Of a stretch of 24,883 nt of DNA, positions 15,351 to 23,755 are shown piece by piece; position 1 is the first letter of the stretch, and every line of letters starts with the position of its first letter. The DNA is taken from NCBI GenBank assembly GCA_039187375.1, contig JBCCZN010000016.1, forward strand, positions 1 to 24,883. Direction: 5' to 3'. The position numbers and the translations under genes are program-made. A model generated the notes under the pieces. That model was not told the DNA's origin, searched no databases, and saw nothing but the letters and a program-made list of their open reading frames with translations. Source of the stretch: CALBPI01 sp039187375 (GTDB lineage Bacteria > Pseudomonadota > Gammaproteobacteria > Steroidobacterales > Woeseiaceae).

Positions 15351-18300
15351 GCTGCCACCTCCTGCTCATCGGCACGTTCGTGCGCGCCAATACCAAACAA
15401 CAAGGCGTACAGCACCGGCGTGACCAGTAATGTGATCAATGTAGCGAACGACAGACCGCCCGCAATCACGACGGTCATCGATTGAAAGAAGGCATCAAAA
15501 TATAGCGGCAACACACCTAGCACGGTGGTAAATGCACCCATCATTACGGGCCGTAATCGGCTGGCGGCCGATTCGACCAATGCATCAAACCGCGGCATAC
15601 CCGCTTGGATCAAATCATCAGTGCTATCCACCAGCACTAAAGAATTCTGTATCAACAAACCCGATAACGAGAGCAAACCGAGAATACCCATGAACTCGAA
15701 TGGCACACCGGTTAGCACCAGACCATAGGCAACGCCGACGATTGCCAGTGGCACGATTGACCAAATGACAATCGGCTGCCGTAACGCGTTAAATAACACG
15801 ACGACAACCAATACCATCGCTAATAATCCAAGCGGCAGCGTGCTCGCGAGACTCGACTGCGCATCGGACGAATCGCCTGCTTCGCCCTTCCACTCAAGCT
15901 TGTAGCCTGGCGGTAAATCGATCGCCTCGATCTGCGGTTGCAGCCGCGAGAGCAGATCATCGGTGACCTCGCCCAGCGCAGGATCACATTGCGCCTTGAT
16001 CGTCAGCACACGGTTGGTACGTAATATACGTGCATCCCGCCAGGTAGAAGACGGTCGATCAATCACCTGTGCCAGCGGCACGGACGCACCAGTAGATGGG
16101 CTAATGATCGGCAAAGCCGCAATGTTCCATGGATCCAGTCTCTCGCTGGCTGGTGCTCTTGAGATAATCGATATCAGATCGTCCCCCTCTCTATAAACAC
16201 CGCGCTGCACACCGTTGAAATTCTCCTCCAATGCCGAGGCCACATCCGAACGAGTGATCCCGACCCGCTCACCTTTATTCTGCGAAAACACCGGCATCAC
16301 GACGGGCACCTGTCGACGCCAGTCGTCTTTGATCAAAATTGCGCGACCATCTGCTGCCATGATTGACTTCGCCTCATTGGCGAGATTGCGTAACACGGCG
16401 GGATCGGGTCCAGAAAACGCCACCTCAATCTTTGAGCCACCACCCGGGCCCATGCGGAATTTCCAGACTTTGACCTGACCATCCGGAAAGGCATCGTCCG
16501 CGTACGTTTGAATCGTCTCGATCAATGCATCATTGAGACGATAGTCTTCGGTACGAATCAGCAATTGACCGTAGTTACTGCTTGCGGACGAGGCGTCATA
16601 AACCAGCATGTAACGCAATGCGCCACCACCAATCAGTGTCTGGACCGCTTTTACGCCCTCCAATTCAGCGACATGCCGCTCCATTCGGAGCATGTCCTGA
16701 CGGGTTCGCTCGATAGCGCTACCCTGCGGCAAATAATAGTCAACCACGATTTGTGCCGTGGTCGATGCGGGGAAAAAACCGACCTTGGCAAATTGGAAAA
16801 CAAACAGGCCGGACAAAAACACTAGAACCGTTGCCGCAAGGGCCAAGCCCTTGTGCGCCAAGACGGTTCTGATCAGCTGTTTATAAGCAGCCATGAAGCG
16901 ACCGTCTACTGGCTGTGCGACCGCCTCTTCATGGGCTTTCGGCGAGGGTAAAAAGTGATAACAAAGCAACGGCGTGATCGTGAAGGCGAACAACCAGCTC
17001 AAGCCCAATGCAATCATCACCACCCAAAACAGGGAGTTGGTGAACTCCGCCGTATCGCCAGGTGCAAAACCGATCGGCGCGAATGCGATGATGCCAACCA
17101 ACGTCCCGCCCAGTAGGGGTCGCATATTCTTACTGGCAATTTCGCTGGCGACAGCCAAGCGATCGCGCCCTTCCTTAATGCCAACGAGAATTCCGTCGGT
17201 GATGACAACGCCATTATCAACCAACATACCGAGGGAGATAATTAACGCACCCAATGAAATGCGATGCATCGGAATGCCACCAACCCACATTAGCAATAGC
17301 GTGGCAGCCATCGTCAATAACACTGTCACGCCCATGATGATGCCCGATCGCCAGCCCATAAAGACAAACAGTGTCGCAACCACTATCAGCAAGGCACTGA
17401 CAACGTTGCTGGCAAAATTACGAATCGATGCGTCAACGACACTGCCTTGATGGTAATACTCGTTGACCTGCACGCCGACGGGCAGAATCGCATCCAACTC
17501 GGCAAGCTTTTGATCCACTGCGGCGCCGATCTTGACCACATTCTCGCCGCTGAGATTGGCAATCCCAAGACCAATTGCCTGTTGTCCATTGAACCGCACG
17601 ATGTGTTCTTGCGGGTCGATATAGGTTCGCGAGACGGTCGCAATATCGCCAAGGCGCGTAATTCTGCCGCTGGAGTCACTCCCCACCAGCACCGCGCGGA
17701 TGGCATCGACAGAGTCAATTGAGCCGGTCGGTACAATCTCGATCCTCTCATCAGCCAAACGCATCTCACCGGAGGCGCTCACCGTGTTTTGCTGCGACAA
17801 GGTGTCATACAGATCGTTCAGGGAAACACCCAGCGCTGCAGCCCGTTGACGCGCGATCTCGACGTAAATCACCTCTTGCTGCTCGCCGATAATGCTGATC
17901 TTGCCGACGCCTTTAACCAACAGCAGCTCGCGTCGAAGTCGATCAGCGATTTTGGATAACTCCGCGGCCGTGAAGCCCTCTCCGGTCAGTAGGTAGTAAA
18001 TGCCGTAGACGTCGCCAAAATCGTCATTCACGACACTCGTGCCCGCGCCGGGCGGCAGATTGCGTTGCGCATCACGAATTTGATTGCGAATCTTGGTCCA
18101 TACGACCTGCAACTGTGATCGGCTCTGCGAATAGTCAAAACGCACCTCGACGCTCAACTCGGACAGGCCCGCTTCAGATACAGAGTCCACCGATTTGACC
18201 TCGGGTAACTCCTGCAACGCCGTCTCCAGAGGTTCGGTGACCTCATTCATCACCTCGCGCGGACTCGCACCGGGATACGGCGTATTAATTTTGGCAATCC

Positions 18301-18427
18301 GAATCGTGAACTCCGGGTCTTCGAAGCGGGGCATGTTCTGATAGGCCAGGTAGCCACCGAAAATCGACAGTGCCGCGATGATGCCGCAGAAAAGCGGATA
18401 GCGAATTGACAGTGCTGCGAGATTCAT
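15347..18427 (-). CDS. RND efflux pump inner-membrane permease (AcrB-like HAE family)
   Basis: A 1026-residue proton-driven permease with the usual 12 transmembrane segments and two large periplasmic loops (about residues 32-335 and 552-860). The start is the ATG at 18427, giving MNLAALSIRYPLF, 4 nt after the MFP stop; an ATG at 18457 would only add a stretch overlapping that gene. TM4 reads GMLVDNGVVITDG, so only one acidic residue (Asp404) stands where AcrB has Asp407-Asp408. TM10 reads LSGLLIQNSLVLVD, with Gln927 where AcrB has the relay residue Lys940. Either this subfamily uses a different proton relay or the pump is altered. The rest of the protein is full length. Confidence 0.95.
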   Translation of the reverse strand: MNLAALSIRYPLFCGIIAALSIFGGYLAYQNMPRFEDPEFTIRIAKINTPYPGASPREVMNEVTEPLETALQELPEVKSVDSVSEAGLSELSVEVRFDYSQSRSQLQVVWTKIRNQIRDAQRNLPPGAGTSVVNDDFGDVYGIYYLLTGEGFTAAELSKIADRLRRELLLVKGVGKISIIGEQQEVIYVEIARQRAAALGVSLNDLYDTLSQQNTVSASGEMRLADERIEIVPTGSIDSVDAIRAVLVGSDSSGRITRLGDIATVSRTYIDPQEHIVRFNGQQAIGLGIANLSGENVVKIGAAVDQKLAELDAILPVGVQVNEYYHQGSVVDASIRNFASNVVSALLIVVATLFVFMGWRSGIIMGVTVLLTMAATLLLMWVGGIPMHRISLGALIISLGMLVDNGVVITDGILVGIKEGRDRLAVASEIASKNMRPLLGGTLVGIIAFAPIGFAPGDTAEFTNSLFWVVMIALGLSWLFAFTITPLLCYHFLPSPKAHEEAVAQPVDGRFMAAYKQLIRTVLAHKGLALAATVLVFLSGLFVFQFAKVGFFPASTTAQIVVDYYLPQGSAIERTRQDMLRMERHVAELEGVKAVQTLIGGGALRYMLVYDASSASSNYGQLLIRTEDYRLNDALIETIQTYADDAFPDGQVKVWKFRMGPGGGSKIEVAFSGPDPAVLRNLANEAKSIMAADGRAILIKDDWRRQVPVVMPVFSQNKGERVGITRSDVASALEENFNGVQRGVYREGDDLISIISRAPASERLDPWNIAALPIISPSTGASVPLAQVIDRPSSTWRDARILRTNRVLTIKAQCDPALGEVTDDLLSRLQPQIEAIDLPPGYKLEWKGEAGDSSDAQSSLASTLPLGLLAMVLVVVVLFNALRQPIVIWSIVPLAIVGVAYGLVLTGVPFEFMGILGLLSLSGLLIQNSLVLVDSTDDLIQAGMPRFDALVESAASRLRPVMMGAFTTVLGVLPLYFDAFFQSMTVVIAGGLSFATLITLLVTPVLYALLFGIGAHERADEQEVAA

Positions 18428-18431
18428 CGAA

Positions 18432-19493
18432 CTACTCGGGCACCCACTCGCGAACAATCATGCCGGCACTGAGAAAGCTGACCCCGGAGACGACAACGGA
18501 CTCGCCATCCTCGAGCCCGGCAGTGACCGTGACCACATCGCTGACATCCTGACCAACGGACACGGCACGCTTTTCTAAAGACATGTCATCACGTACAACG
18601 AACACATAGCGCGCCTCGCCCTCTGCCAGGATCGACGCAATAGGCACCTGCAAACCATTGGAAACGATGTCGCTGGCGTTACTGAATTCAAATGTCGTCG
18701 TCACGGTCGCGGTCATGCCGGGCAGAATTAGCAGGCCTTCTGGCGGAACGAAGTCAAAACCAATTTGATAGGTCTGTGTGGCGGCATCAGCGACACCTGA
18801 GGCCTCGCGGAAAACCGCAGGAATCGCCAGATCGGGTGCCGCATCCAGGACGATACGGGTGTTGATTGGAGTGAGCTGCGGTATCCGTGCAATGATCGAA
18901 CCGGGTATATCGACCATCGCCTCAGTTTGGTTACTTTGCAGCGTCGCAATACTCTCTTTTGCCTGCACATTCTGGAAGCGCTCGACGTACAAACGTGAAA
19001 CGCCACCTGCGAACGGTGCGCGCAAGGTCGTATCCGTCAGTGCCTTCTGCGCCGTCTCAAGTCCCGCCCTGCTCACCGCTAACTGGGTACTGCGAGATTC
19101 GAGAATGCTGCGTGAGATGGCATCCTGTTCCGCCAACCGTTCGGCGCGCTCAAACTCAGCGCGGGCGTTTTCATACTCGGCCTGAGCTTGTGTCAGCGCG
19201 CTGCGCGCATCGCGTGGGTCGAGCCGCGCGATGACATCCCCTGCTTGCACCTCTGTCCCTTCGAGCGCTACCAGCTCGATCACCTGGCCGGCAAGCTGGA
19301 AGGTCAATTCCGCCGTTTGCGCTGCGCGCACCACGGCCGGAAACGTCAGGTCACGGCGCATGGACGCTGAGGTAACGGTAATGATCTTGACTGGCTTGAT
19401 ACGGGGCTCAGCCGTCTCGGCCTGATCAGCGTCGCCACACCCGACCAATACGGTTACAAATATCAGTACTACAAACGTCAATAACCGCGCCAT
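18432..19493 (-). CDS. RND efflux periplasmic adaptor lipoprotein (MFP/HlyD family)
   Basis: A 353-residue adaptor that links the RND permease to the outer-membrane channel. The N-terminal lipobox LVGC gives lipidated Cys19. The lipoyl/barrel halves are seen at LTFQLAGQVIELVALEGTEVQAGDVIARLD and again at TTLRAPFAGGVSRLYVERFQNV, with an alpha-hairpin (ALTQAQAEYENARAEFERAERL) between them. The start is the ATG at 19493, with GAGGAG about 9-10 nt upstream; the open frame reaching 19592 crosses the promoter region and is unlikely. First gene of the efflux operon, divergent from the TetR gene. Confidence 0.93.
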   Translation of the reverse strand: MARLLTFVVLIFVTVLVGCGDADQAETAEPRIKPVKIITVTSASMRRDLTFPAVVRAAQTAELTFQLAGQVIELVALEGTEVQAGDVIARLDPRDARSALTQAQAEYENARAEFERAERLAEQDAISRSILESRSTQLAVSRAGLETAQKALTDTTLRAPFAGGVSRLYVERFQNVQAKESIATLQSNQTEAMVDIPGSIIARIPQLTPINTRIVLDAAPDLAIPAVFREASGVADAATQTYQIGFDFVPPEGLLILPGMTATVTTTFEFSNASDIVSNGLQVPIASILAEGEARYVFVVRDDMSLEKRAVSVGQDVSDVVTVTAGLEDGESVVVSGVSFLSAGMIVREWVPE

Positions 19494-19541
19494 GACTGTG
19501 CACTCCTCGTTTATGGGCGACCCTGTGGATGAACCCGACAG

Positions 19542-19570
19542 AGCATAGCGAGAAATTTCGTTTTTGTACA
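19542..19570 (-). promoter_or_regulatory. Candidate sigma-70 promoter of the efflux operon
   Basis: On the minus strand, TGTACA (-35, 19565-19570) and TATGCT (-10, 19542-19547) are separated by exactly 17 nt; each matches four of six consensus bases. The expected transcription start is about 40 nt before the adaptor ATG at 19493. The spacer contains the GAAATTTC palindrome, a likely place for TetR binding. Confidence 0.45.
19552..19559. promoter_or_regulatory. GAAATTTC palindrome, candidate TetR operator core
   Basis: A perfect 8-bp palindrome lies in the spacer between the -35 and -10 boxes of the efflux promoter candidate. TetR-family repressors often bind such centres next to their own divergently transcribed gene. 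The outer arms are not clearly symmetrical (CGAGAAATTTCG has one unmatched base), so the full operator is uncertain. Confidence 0.3.
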
Positions 19571-19572
19571 TT

Positions 19573-19602
19573 TTGTCATTTTTGATTTTCATGTCATATT
19601 AT
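19573..19602 (+). promoter_or_regulatory. Candidate sigma-70 promoter of the tetR-family gene
   Basis: TTGTCA at 19573-19578 and TATTAT at 19597-19602 are 18 nt apart; an alternative -10, CATATT at 19595-19600, gives 16 nt. Transcription would start about 20 nt before the ATG at 19628. Its -35 box lies only 3 nt from the -35 of the opposed efflux promoter, so the two promoters are back to back. Confidence 0.45.
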
Positions 19603-19627
19603 TCCAACATGCTAAATCGCTAAACTC

Positions 19628-20275
19628 ATGCAACGTTACTTTCAACAAAAAGCACTGGATTTACCCAAACGAGACAGGACTCGAGCGTTGCTCATGGACG
19701 GTCTGATTTGTGTGAATGCCGAAACCGGTATTGATGCCCTGACGGTTCAGCAGATCACGCGTGCCACAGGACTGGCACAAGGCACGTTCTACAATCACTT
19801 CGAAGATCGAGAGGACTTGGTGGTGCACACGGCGCAGTCCTTACTGCTTCAGGTTCACGATGTTGTGTTAGATCGGTGCCGCGAGTTATCACCTGGTTTG
19901 CAGCGGATGCTCATTGCTGTTGACGCCACGATCGATGCGGCTATCGAAATTCCAGCGCATGGAAAGTTGCTATCCGACGCGAGTGGTCGTTTCCCACAAC
20001 TGGCAGACCCGATAAGGAAGACCATACGAGAAGACTTCAGCGCCGGCCGGCGTGACAACCACATCCGCGTATCGCCCAGCCGGCTGCTCGATCAACAGAT
20101 CGGCGCACTACTTGGCGTTAGTATGCGCTTGAGACTTGAGCAGCCTGAGCTCCGAAGTGTGAATCGCGATACCTGTCGAGCGGTGGCTCGACTCGTTGGA
20201 CAAACCCCCGATGAAGCGGTCGCAAGCGTCGCGGCCGCCTTGAAATACAGCCGGGCGAAACTCAGTACGCGCTAA
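19628..20275 (+). CDS. TetR/AcrR family transcriptional regulator
   Basis: A 215-residue one-component repressor. The N-terminal DNA-binding domain (about residues 15-64) has the classic helix-turn-helix LTVQQITRATGLAQGTFYNHFEDREDLV. The C-terminal ligand domain is helical and not assigned to a known effector class. It is divergent from the MFP-RND-OMF operon, the standard arrangement for a local efflux repressor that releases on binding a pump substrate. No clear ribosome site precedes the ATG. Its stop overlaps the stop of the convergent permease gene by 3 nt (20272-20275 shared region). Confidence 0.92.
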   Translation: MQRYFQQKALDLPKRDRTRALLMDGLICVNAETGIDALTVQQITRATGLAQGTFYNHFEDREDLVVHTAQSLLLQVHDVVLDRCRELSPGLQRMLIAVDATIDAAIEIPAHGKLLSDASGRFPQLADPIRKTIREDFSAGRRDNHIRVSPSRLLDQQIGALLGVSMRLRLEQPELRSVNRDTCRAVARLVGQTPDEAVASVAAALKYSRAKLSTR

Positions 20276-21531
20276 CCGTTCGAACGATGACACGGCTCAA
20301 ATCGAGGCAGTGCATCGATGAAGGCCTGGTCGTACGGCCGAGCGCTGAACATCACACTGTAATAGTACTCACGCAGGCCGGCATGAAAATCTCGCACGCA
20401 CTGCTCATAGGCCTGATAGCTCGCCATATCGGTGCGTGCCGCGCGCGTCATCCAACGCTCAACAATGAGCGGCGGTGACAGGTAGGCGGCAAGCCCCATC
20501 AATGCATCGCGCTCAGACACCGCATCTCTCAGCGCTTGGGATTGCGCACTGACGATCTGATCCCCAACCTGCTGGAATGCGAAGTACCACCACCAATCAA
20601 ATGACATCGTGATCGGTGTCGCACCACGCCATTGCGGGTGCGCGTTGAAAAACGGCGTCATCGTCTCTTCGACCGTCAGGTCCCAGGCGTCATTCACCGC
20701 CTCGCGTTGTGCCAGCAGTATTTCGCCACCGCTCGGTGCATCGATACGTCGCTCGGCGATCAACTTGGCACTCACAGGAACGAATAATGTGAAGGTCAAC
20801 CACAGACCGAGCAATACGACGGCGCACGCTGCACCGGTCCGAACCCGCGAGATCGTCCAGATGCAAACCAACCACCAAAACAATGCACTGAAACTAACAG
20901 CGGCAATGATCTGCAACACATCGATGAATGCGGCGCCAGAAAACGGTGCTGCGAAAACAAACGGCAGTAGTATTGCCAACAACAACATCGCACCCCGTGC
21001 CAATGCTCGCATACGAATCAGATTCTCACCCTCGCGCGCCGAGGCTACTAACCACTCAAAACGGCGCTCACGACGCTCGCCGGCCATCAGATCATGCAAT
21101 AACAAGATCAATAACAACGGCAGCAACACACTGGCAACGAACGCATAGTCGAGCGAACCGTGCAGGTTCAGCTCCGGATTACCGATATCGCTTTCGTAGA
21201 TCTGCCCTTCAAGCGCCAACATCCGAATACGATGCTTCCATGGCAATGCGTCGCGGTTGCCATTTGCCGCAAACGCTAACGCCGACGGCGGCGCATGCGT
21301 AAAGTGGAACGTGTAATACGCCATGCTGCCCGGGTCACTGACCTTTTTGAGCGCACCCTGCAGATCAGCCTCACTGATCTGCTGCAACAACTCAATCTGA
21401 TCGTTTTGCTTGCGTACGTCGACGATACCGACGGTGATCGCGACCGCGGAGATTGCGAACGCGACGATCAGCGCGACAGCGAACGTGCGCTCGCGCAGCG
21501 CAAAGCGACATTCACGCAGGAAACTAGGCAC
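20272..21531 (-). CDS. ABC transporter permease, DUF3526 type (second permease)
   Basis: A 419-residue inner-membrane protein of the ABC-2-like DUF3526 group. An N-terminal transmembrane helix (about residues 16-38) is followed by a large extracytoplasmic domain with the segment AYYTFHFTHAPPSALAFA, then a cluster of membrane helices from about residue 140 and a second soluble segment at about residues 260-400 (FDWWWYFAFQQVGDQ). The GTG at 21531 is preferred: it overlaps the upstream stop by 8 nt and has GGGAG about 8 nt upstream. The frame is open to 21567. It forms a heteromeric membrane unit with the preceding permease; substrate unknown. Confidence 0.83.
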   Translation of the reverse strand: MPSFLRECRFALRERTFAVALIVAFAISAVAITVGIVDVRKQNDQIELLQQISEADLQGALKKVSDPGSMAYYTFHFTHAPPSALAFAANGNRDALPWKHRIRMLALEGQIYESDIGNPELNLHGSLDYAFVASVLLPLLLILLLHDLMAGERRERRFEWLVASAREGENLIRMRALARGAMLLLAILLPFVFAAPFSGAAFIDVLQIIAAVSFSALFWWLVCIWTISRVRTGAACAVVLLGLWLTFTLFVPVSAKLIAERRIDAPSGGEILLAQREAVNDAWDLTVEETMTPFFNAHPQWRGATPITMSFDWWWYFAFQQVGDQIVSAQSQALRDAVSERDALMGLAAYLSPPLIVERWMTRAARTDMASYQAYEQCVRDFHAGLREYYYSVMFSARPYDQAFIDALPRFEPCHRSNG

Positions 21532-22963
21532 GCTCCAGTCTCCCGACCGTTTTGCGGCCCAGAACAATCGCGGCGATCACCCAAGCCAGCAACATCAACA
21601 AATACGGTGTGGCGCGAGCCAGTCGCGTGCCAAGCGTTGACAATGGCATATCGAACTCGGACAACGCCTTCCAGTTTTCGGCACTCACGCGCGCCCGGCT
21701 GGCCACCTCCAGATCATCACTGTTGCGATTGATATCGTCGATGTAACTGAGCTCTTCAGCATGCAAGCGATTGAGATCCTGGACAAATGCAAATCGCGCC
21801 GCTTCTGCCGTTTCCAAGAAGCGCTGACGGTGCTCCAGGTCCGTGCCTGACAGCGCCAGTGACGCATTGCGAATCGCCATCGTCGGCGACAACACACCGG
21901 CCCAACGCGCAAGACTCGCCTGTTGCATCTCTCGTTCTGCCAGCTCATGGGCATACGACTCGATCACCTCGGTGAGATCCGCCTCGCCCTGTTGCGCGAC
22001 GATCCCACGAATATTGACCGGTAAATCAGCAACGTCATCGACGTTATATTTCAATAACAAATTGCTGCGCAGCGCAGCGAAAGCGGGGTCATCGACATTA
22101 TGCCCATCGCCAAGCTTGCTCAGCGCTTCGGCGACCTCCAGATCGGTCTGAACTTTGCTCGGCAACGGCAACAGGCTATCAGCCGCAACCGTACCAGCAC
22201 GTGGTAGCACAATCGCGACAGCAAACCACAACGCGAACAAACTCGCGAGCGCCGCACTGGGTTTGATCGCTGTCGCCGACACGGCGACGATCACGCATAC
22301 CCAAACCAGCAGATACAACGCATAGGCCAACAGCAATACGACGGCCGCAGCCGCGTCCTGCCCGCCGGAGGGCAGCAGCAAGGCCAATGCCAGCGGGATC
22401 AGCAAGACACCAGCCAGTTGCACCAGGGCGAGCGCCTTACCGCGCCAGATCAGGTTGGGTGGTGCTCCCGATAATTGCAGCAATCTATCCGTGCGGGCCT
22501 CACGCTCACGCGCCAGCGATGTGTAGCCGACGATCAACAACAACAACGGCACCAGAATTTGATAGACGAATGCCGGCGTCATCGCCGCTAACGTCCCCGC
22601 ATTCGCCGCGCTATAACTTGCCGGGAAGGTCGCCGAATTTTGTCGATGACCCTCGAGAAAAATAGATGCGCCGGTAAAACGATCAATACCCGGATCAACG
22701 ACCGCCAACGGTGGCGGTGTGCGGAACACATAGTGGCCATAGTGCACCATGCGATGCGGGTGCCGATCAGGCTGTGACACAAATGCCGCTTCGGCGGCCG
22801 CCTGCAATGATTCGCGTGCCTCGCGCGCTGAGCTGGTCGTCTGCCAGGTGATCAGCGCAGAGATCACAATCAAACCCAGCGTCAGTAACATCGCAGGTGG
22901 GCCGAGACGGGATCTGCGCCAATAGCGCCACTCCTCGGCCGCGATTCGCGTGGCGGCGCTCAT
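21524..22963 (-). CDS. ABC transporter permease, DUF3526 type (first permease)
   Basis: A 479-residue permease paralogous in plan to the next gene. It has an N-terminal helix (about residues 24-41), a large extracytoplasmic part with HYGHYVFRTPPPLAVVDPGID, helices from about residue 130 to 255, and a second soluble part (FVQDLNRLHAEELSYIDDINR) before a last C-terminal helix. The order of a tyrosine-proline motif then a helix bundle matches the second permease, suggesting an old duplication. It overlaps the ATPase by ATGA. Such exporters are poorly characterised; related ones have been linked to copper handling or gliding, but nothing here proves a substrate. Confidence 0.83.
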   Translation of the reverse strand: MSAATRIAAEEWRYWRRSRLGPPAMLLTLGLIVISALITWQTTSSAREARESLQAAAEAAFVSQPDRHPHRMVHYGHYVFRTPPPLAVVDPGIDRFTGASIFLEGHRQNSATFPASYSAANAGTLAAMTPAFVYQILVPLLLLIVGYTSLAREREARTDRLLQLSGAPPNLIWRGKALALVQLAGVLLIPLALALLLPSGGQDAAAAVVLLLAYALYLLVWVCVIVAVSATAIKPSAALASLFALWFAVAIVLPRAGTVAADSLLPLPSKVQTDLEVAEALSKLGDGHNVDDPAFAALRSNLLLKYNVDDVADLPVNIRGIVAQQGEADLTEVIESYAHELAEREMQQASLARWAGVLSPTMAIRNASLALSGTDLEHRQRFLETAEAARFAFVQDLNRLHAEELSYIDDINRNSDDLEVASRARVSAENWKALSEFDMPLSTLGTRLARATPYLLMLLAWVIAAIVLGRKTVGRLERA

Positions 22964-23682
22964 TCGGCGTGCGACCGTGAGAAGGCGGTGTGCAAGCTTT
23001 CAGCATCGATCTTGCCGCCTTCCGGCGCCTCGAACAGCCCAACCAGTGCACCCCGGCGCAGCAGACCGACGCGCTTGGCAACCTGGCACGCGCCATAGAC
23101 ATCGTGAGTGACCATGACGATAGCGGCACCCTCGGCGGCGAGCGAACTGATCAGGGTGTTGAACTCATCAATCGCCACCGGATCCAACCCTGACGTGGGC
23201 TCATCAAGCAATAACACCGGCGCCTGGCGCAACACCGCCAACGCAATCGCAACCTTCTGCCGCATGCCTTTCGAATAGGTACCTAACGCGTTGTCGCGCG
23301 CCTCAAGCGGCAGTGCCACCCGATCCAGTGCCGCCGCGACCGCCTCGCGATCCGGCCGCAACCCACCGAGCGAGAGAAAATAGTCAATGTTCTCCCAGGC
23401 ATTCAGATGTGCATACAGCGAGGCCATTTCTGGTAGATAGGCACAGACGTCGCGCACGGTCGCGGGATTCTCATCCGCCTGCGCGCCCAACACCCGCGCC
23501 GCGCCCGCACTGGGGGTCAGAAACCCAAGCAAGGTCAACAAAGCTGTCGACTTACCTGCGCCGTTGCCACCGAGCAACGCGAAAATTTCGCCGGGCGCCA
23601 CGTTAAAACTGACATCGTCGAGCACGCGTTTGTCACCGCGCTCGACGGATAAACCAATGGCTTCAACCGCGCTATCGCTCAC
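22960..23682 (-). CDS. ABC transporter ATP-binding protein
   Basis: A 240-residue ATPase that powers the two DUF3526-type permeases encoded after it. Walker A is GGNGAGKST at residues 38-46. The signature is YSKGMRQK near 136-143, the form typical of ABC-2 exporters such as NatA and CcmA. Walker B is VLLLDEP at 156-162, followed by the D-loop SGLD, and the switch His193 is in VMVTHD. The Q-loop position reads YLPE (Glu85), also common in that group. The start is GTG at 23682 with AGGA about 5 nt upstream. It is first in a three-gene operon with overlapping junctions. Confidence 0.95.
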   Translation of the reverse strand: MSDSAVEAIGLSVERGDKRVLDDVSFNVAPGEIFALLGGNGAGKSTALLTLLGFLTPSAGAARVLGAQADENPATVRDVCAYLPEMASLYAHLNAWENIDYFLSLGGLRPDREAVAAALDRVALPLEARDNALGTYSKGMRQKVAIALAVLRQAPVLLLDEPTSGLDPVAIDEFNTLISSLAAEGAAIVMVTHDVYGACQVAKRVGLLRRGALVGLFEAPEGGKIDAESLHTAFSRSHAE

Positions 23683-23721
23683 AGAATCCTGCCTTTAATT
23701 GCTTGGGTTGGGGAGCGTTAT

Positions 23722-23730
23722 ATTATACCA
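23722..23730 (-). promoter_or_regulatory. Extended -10 promoter for the ABC operon
   Basis: The minus strand reads TGGTATAAT, a perfect TATAAT with the TGn extension. No good -35 hexamer is seen 17 nt upstream, which is usual for extended -10 promoters. The start of transcription would be about 30 nt before the GTG at 23682. Confidence 0.6.
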
Positions 23731-23755
23731 AGTCAGGGCAACGTTAAGCGCGGGC

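Noticed and set aside
18428..18457. Upstream ATG at 18457 for the RND permease
   Set aside because: It would overlap the adaptor gene by 26 nt and add a non-conserved leader (MFASGCPSSS). The ATG at 18427 gives the standard N-terminus directly before TM1.
20277..20286. CGTTCGAACG palindrome near the TetR stop
   Set aside because: A 10-bp palindrome with no loop and no T tract cannot serve as a terminator, and it lies within the permease coding end; probably chance.
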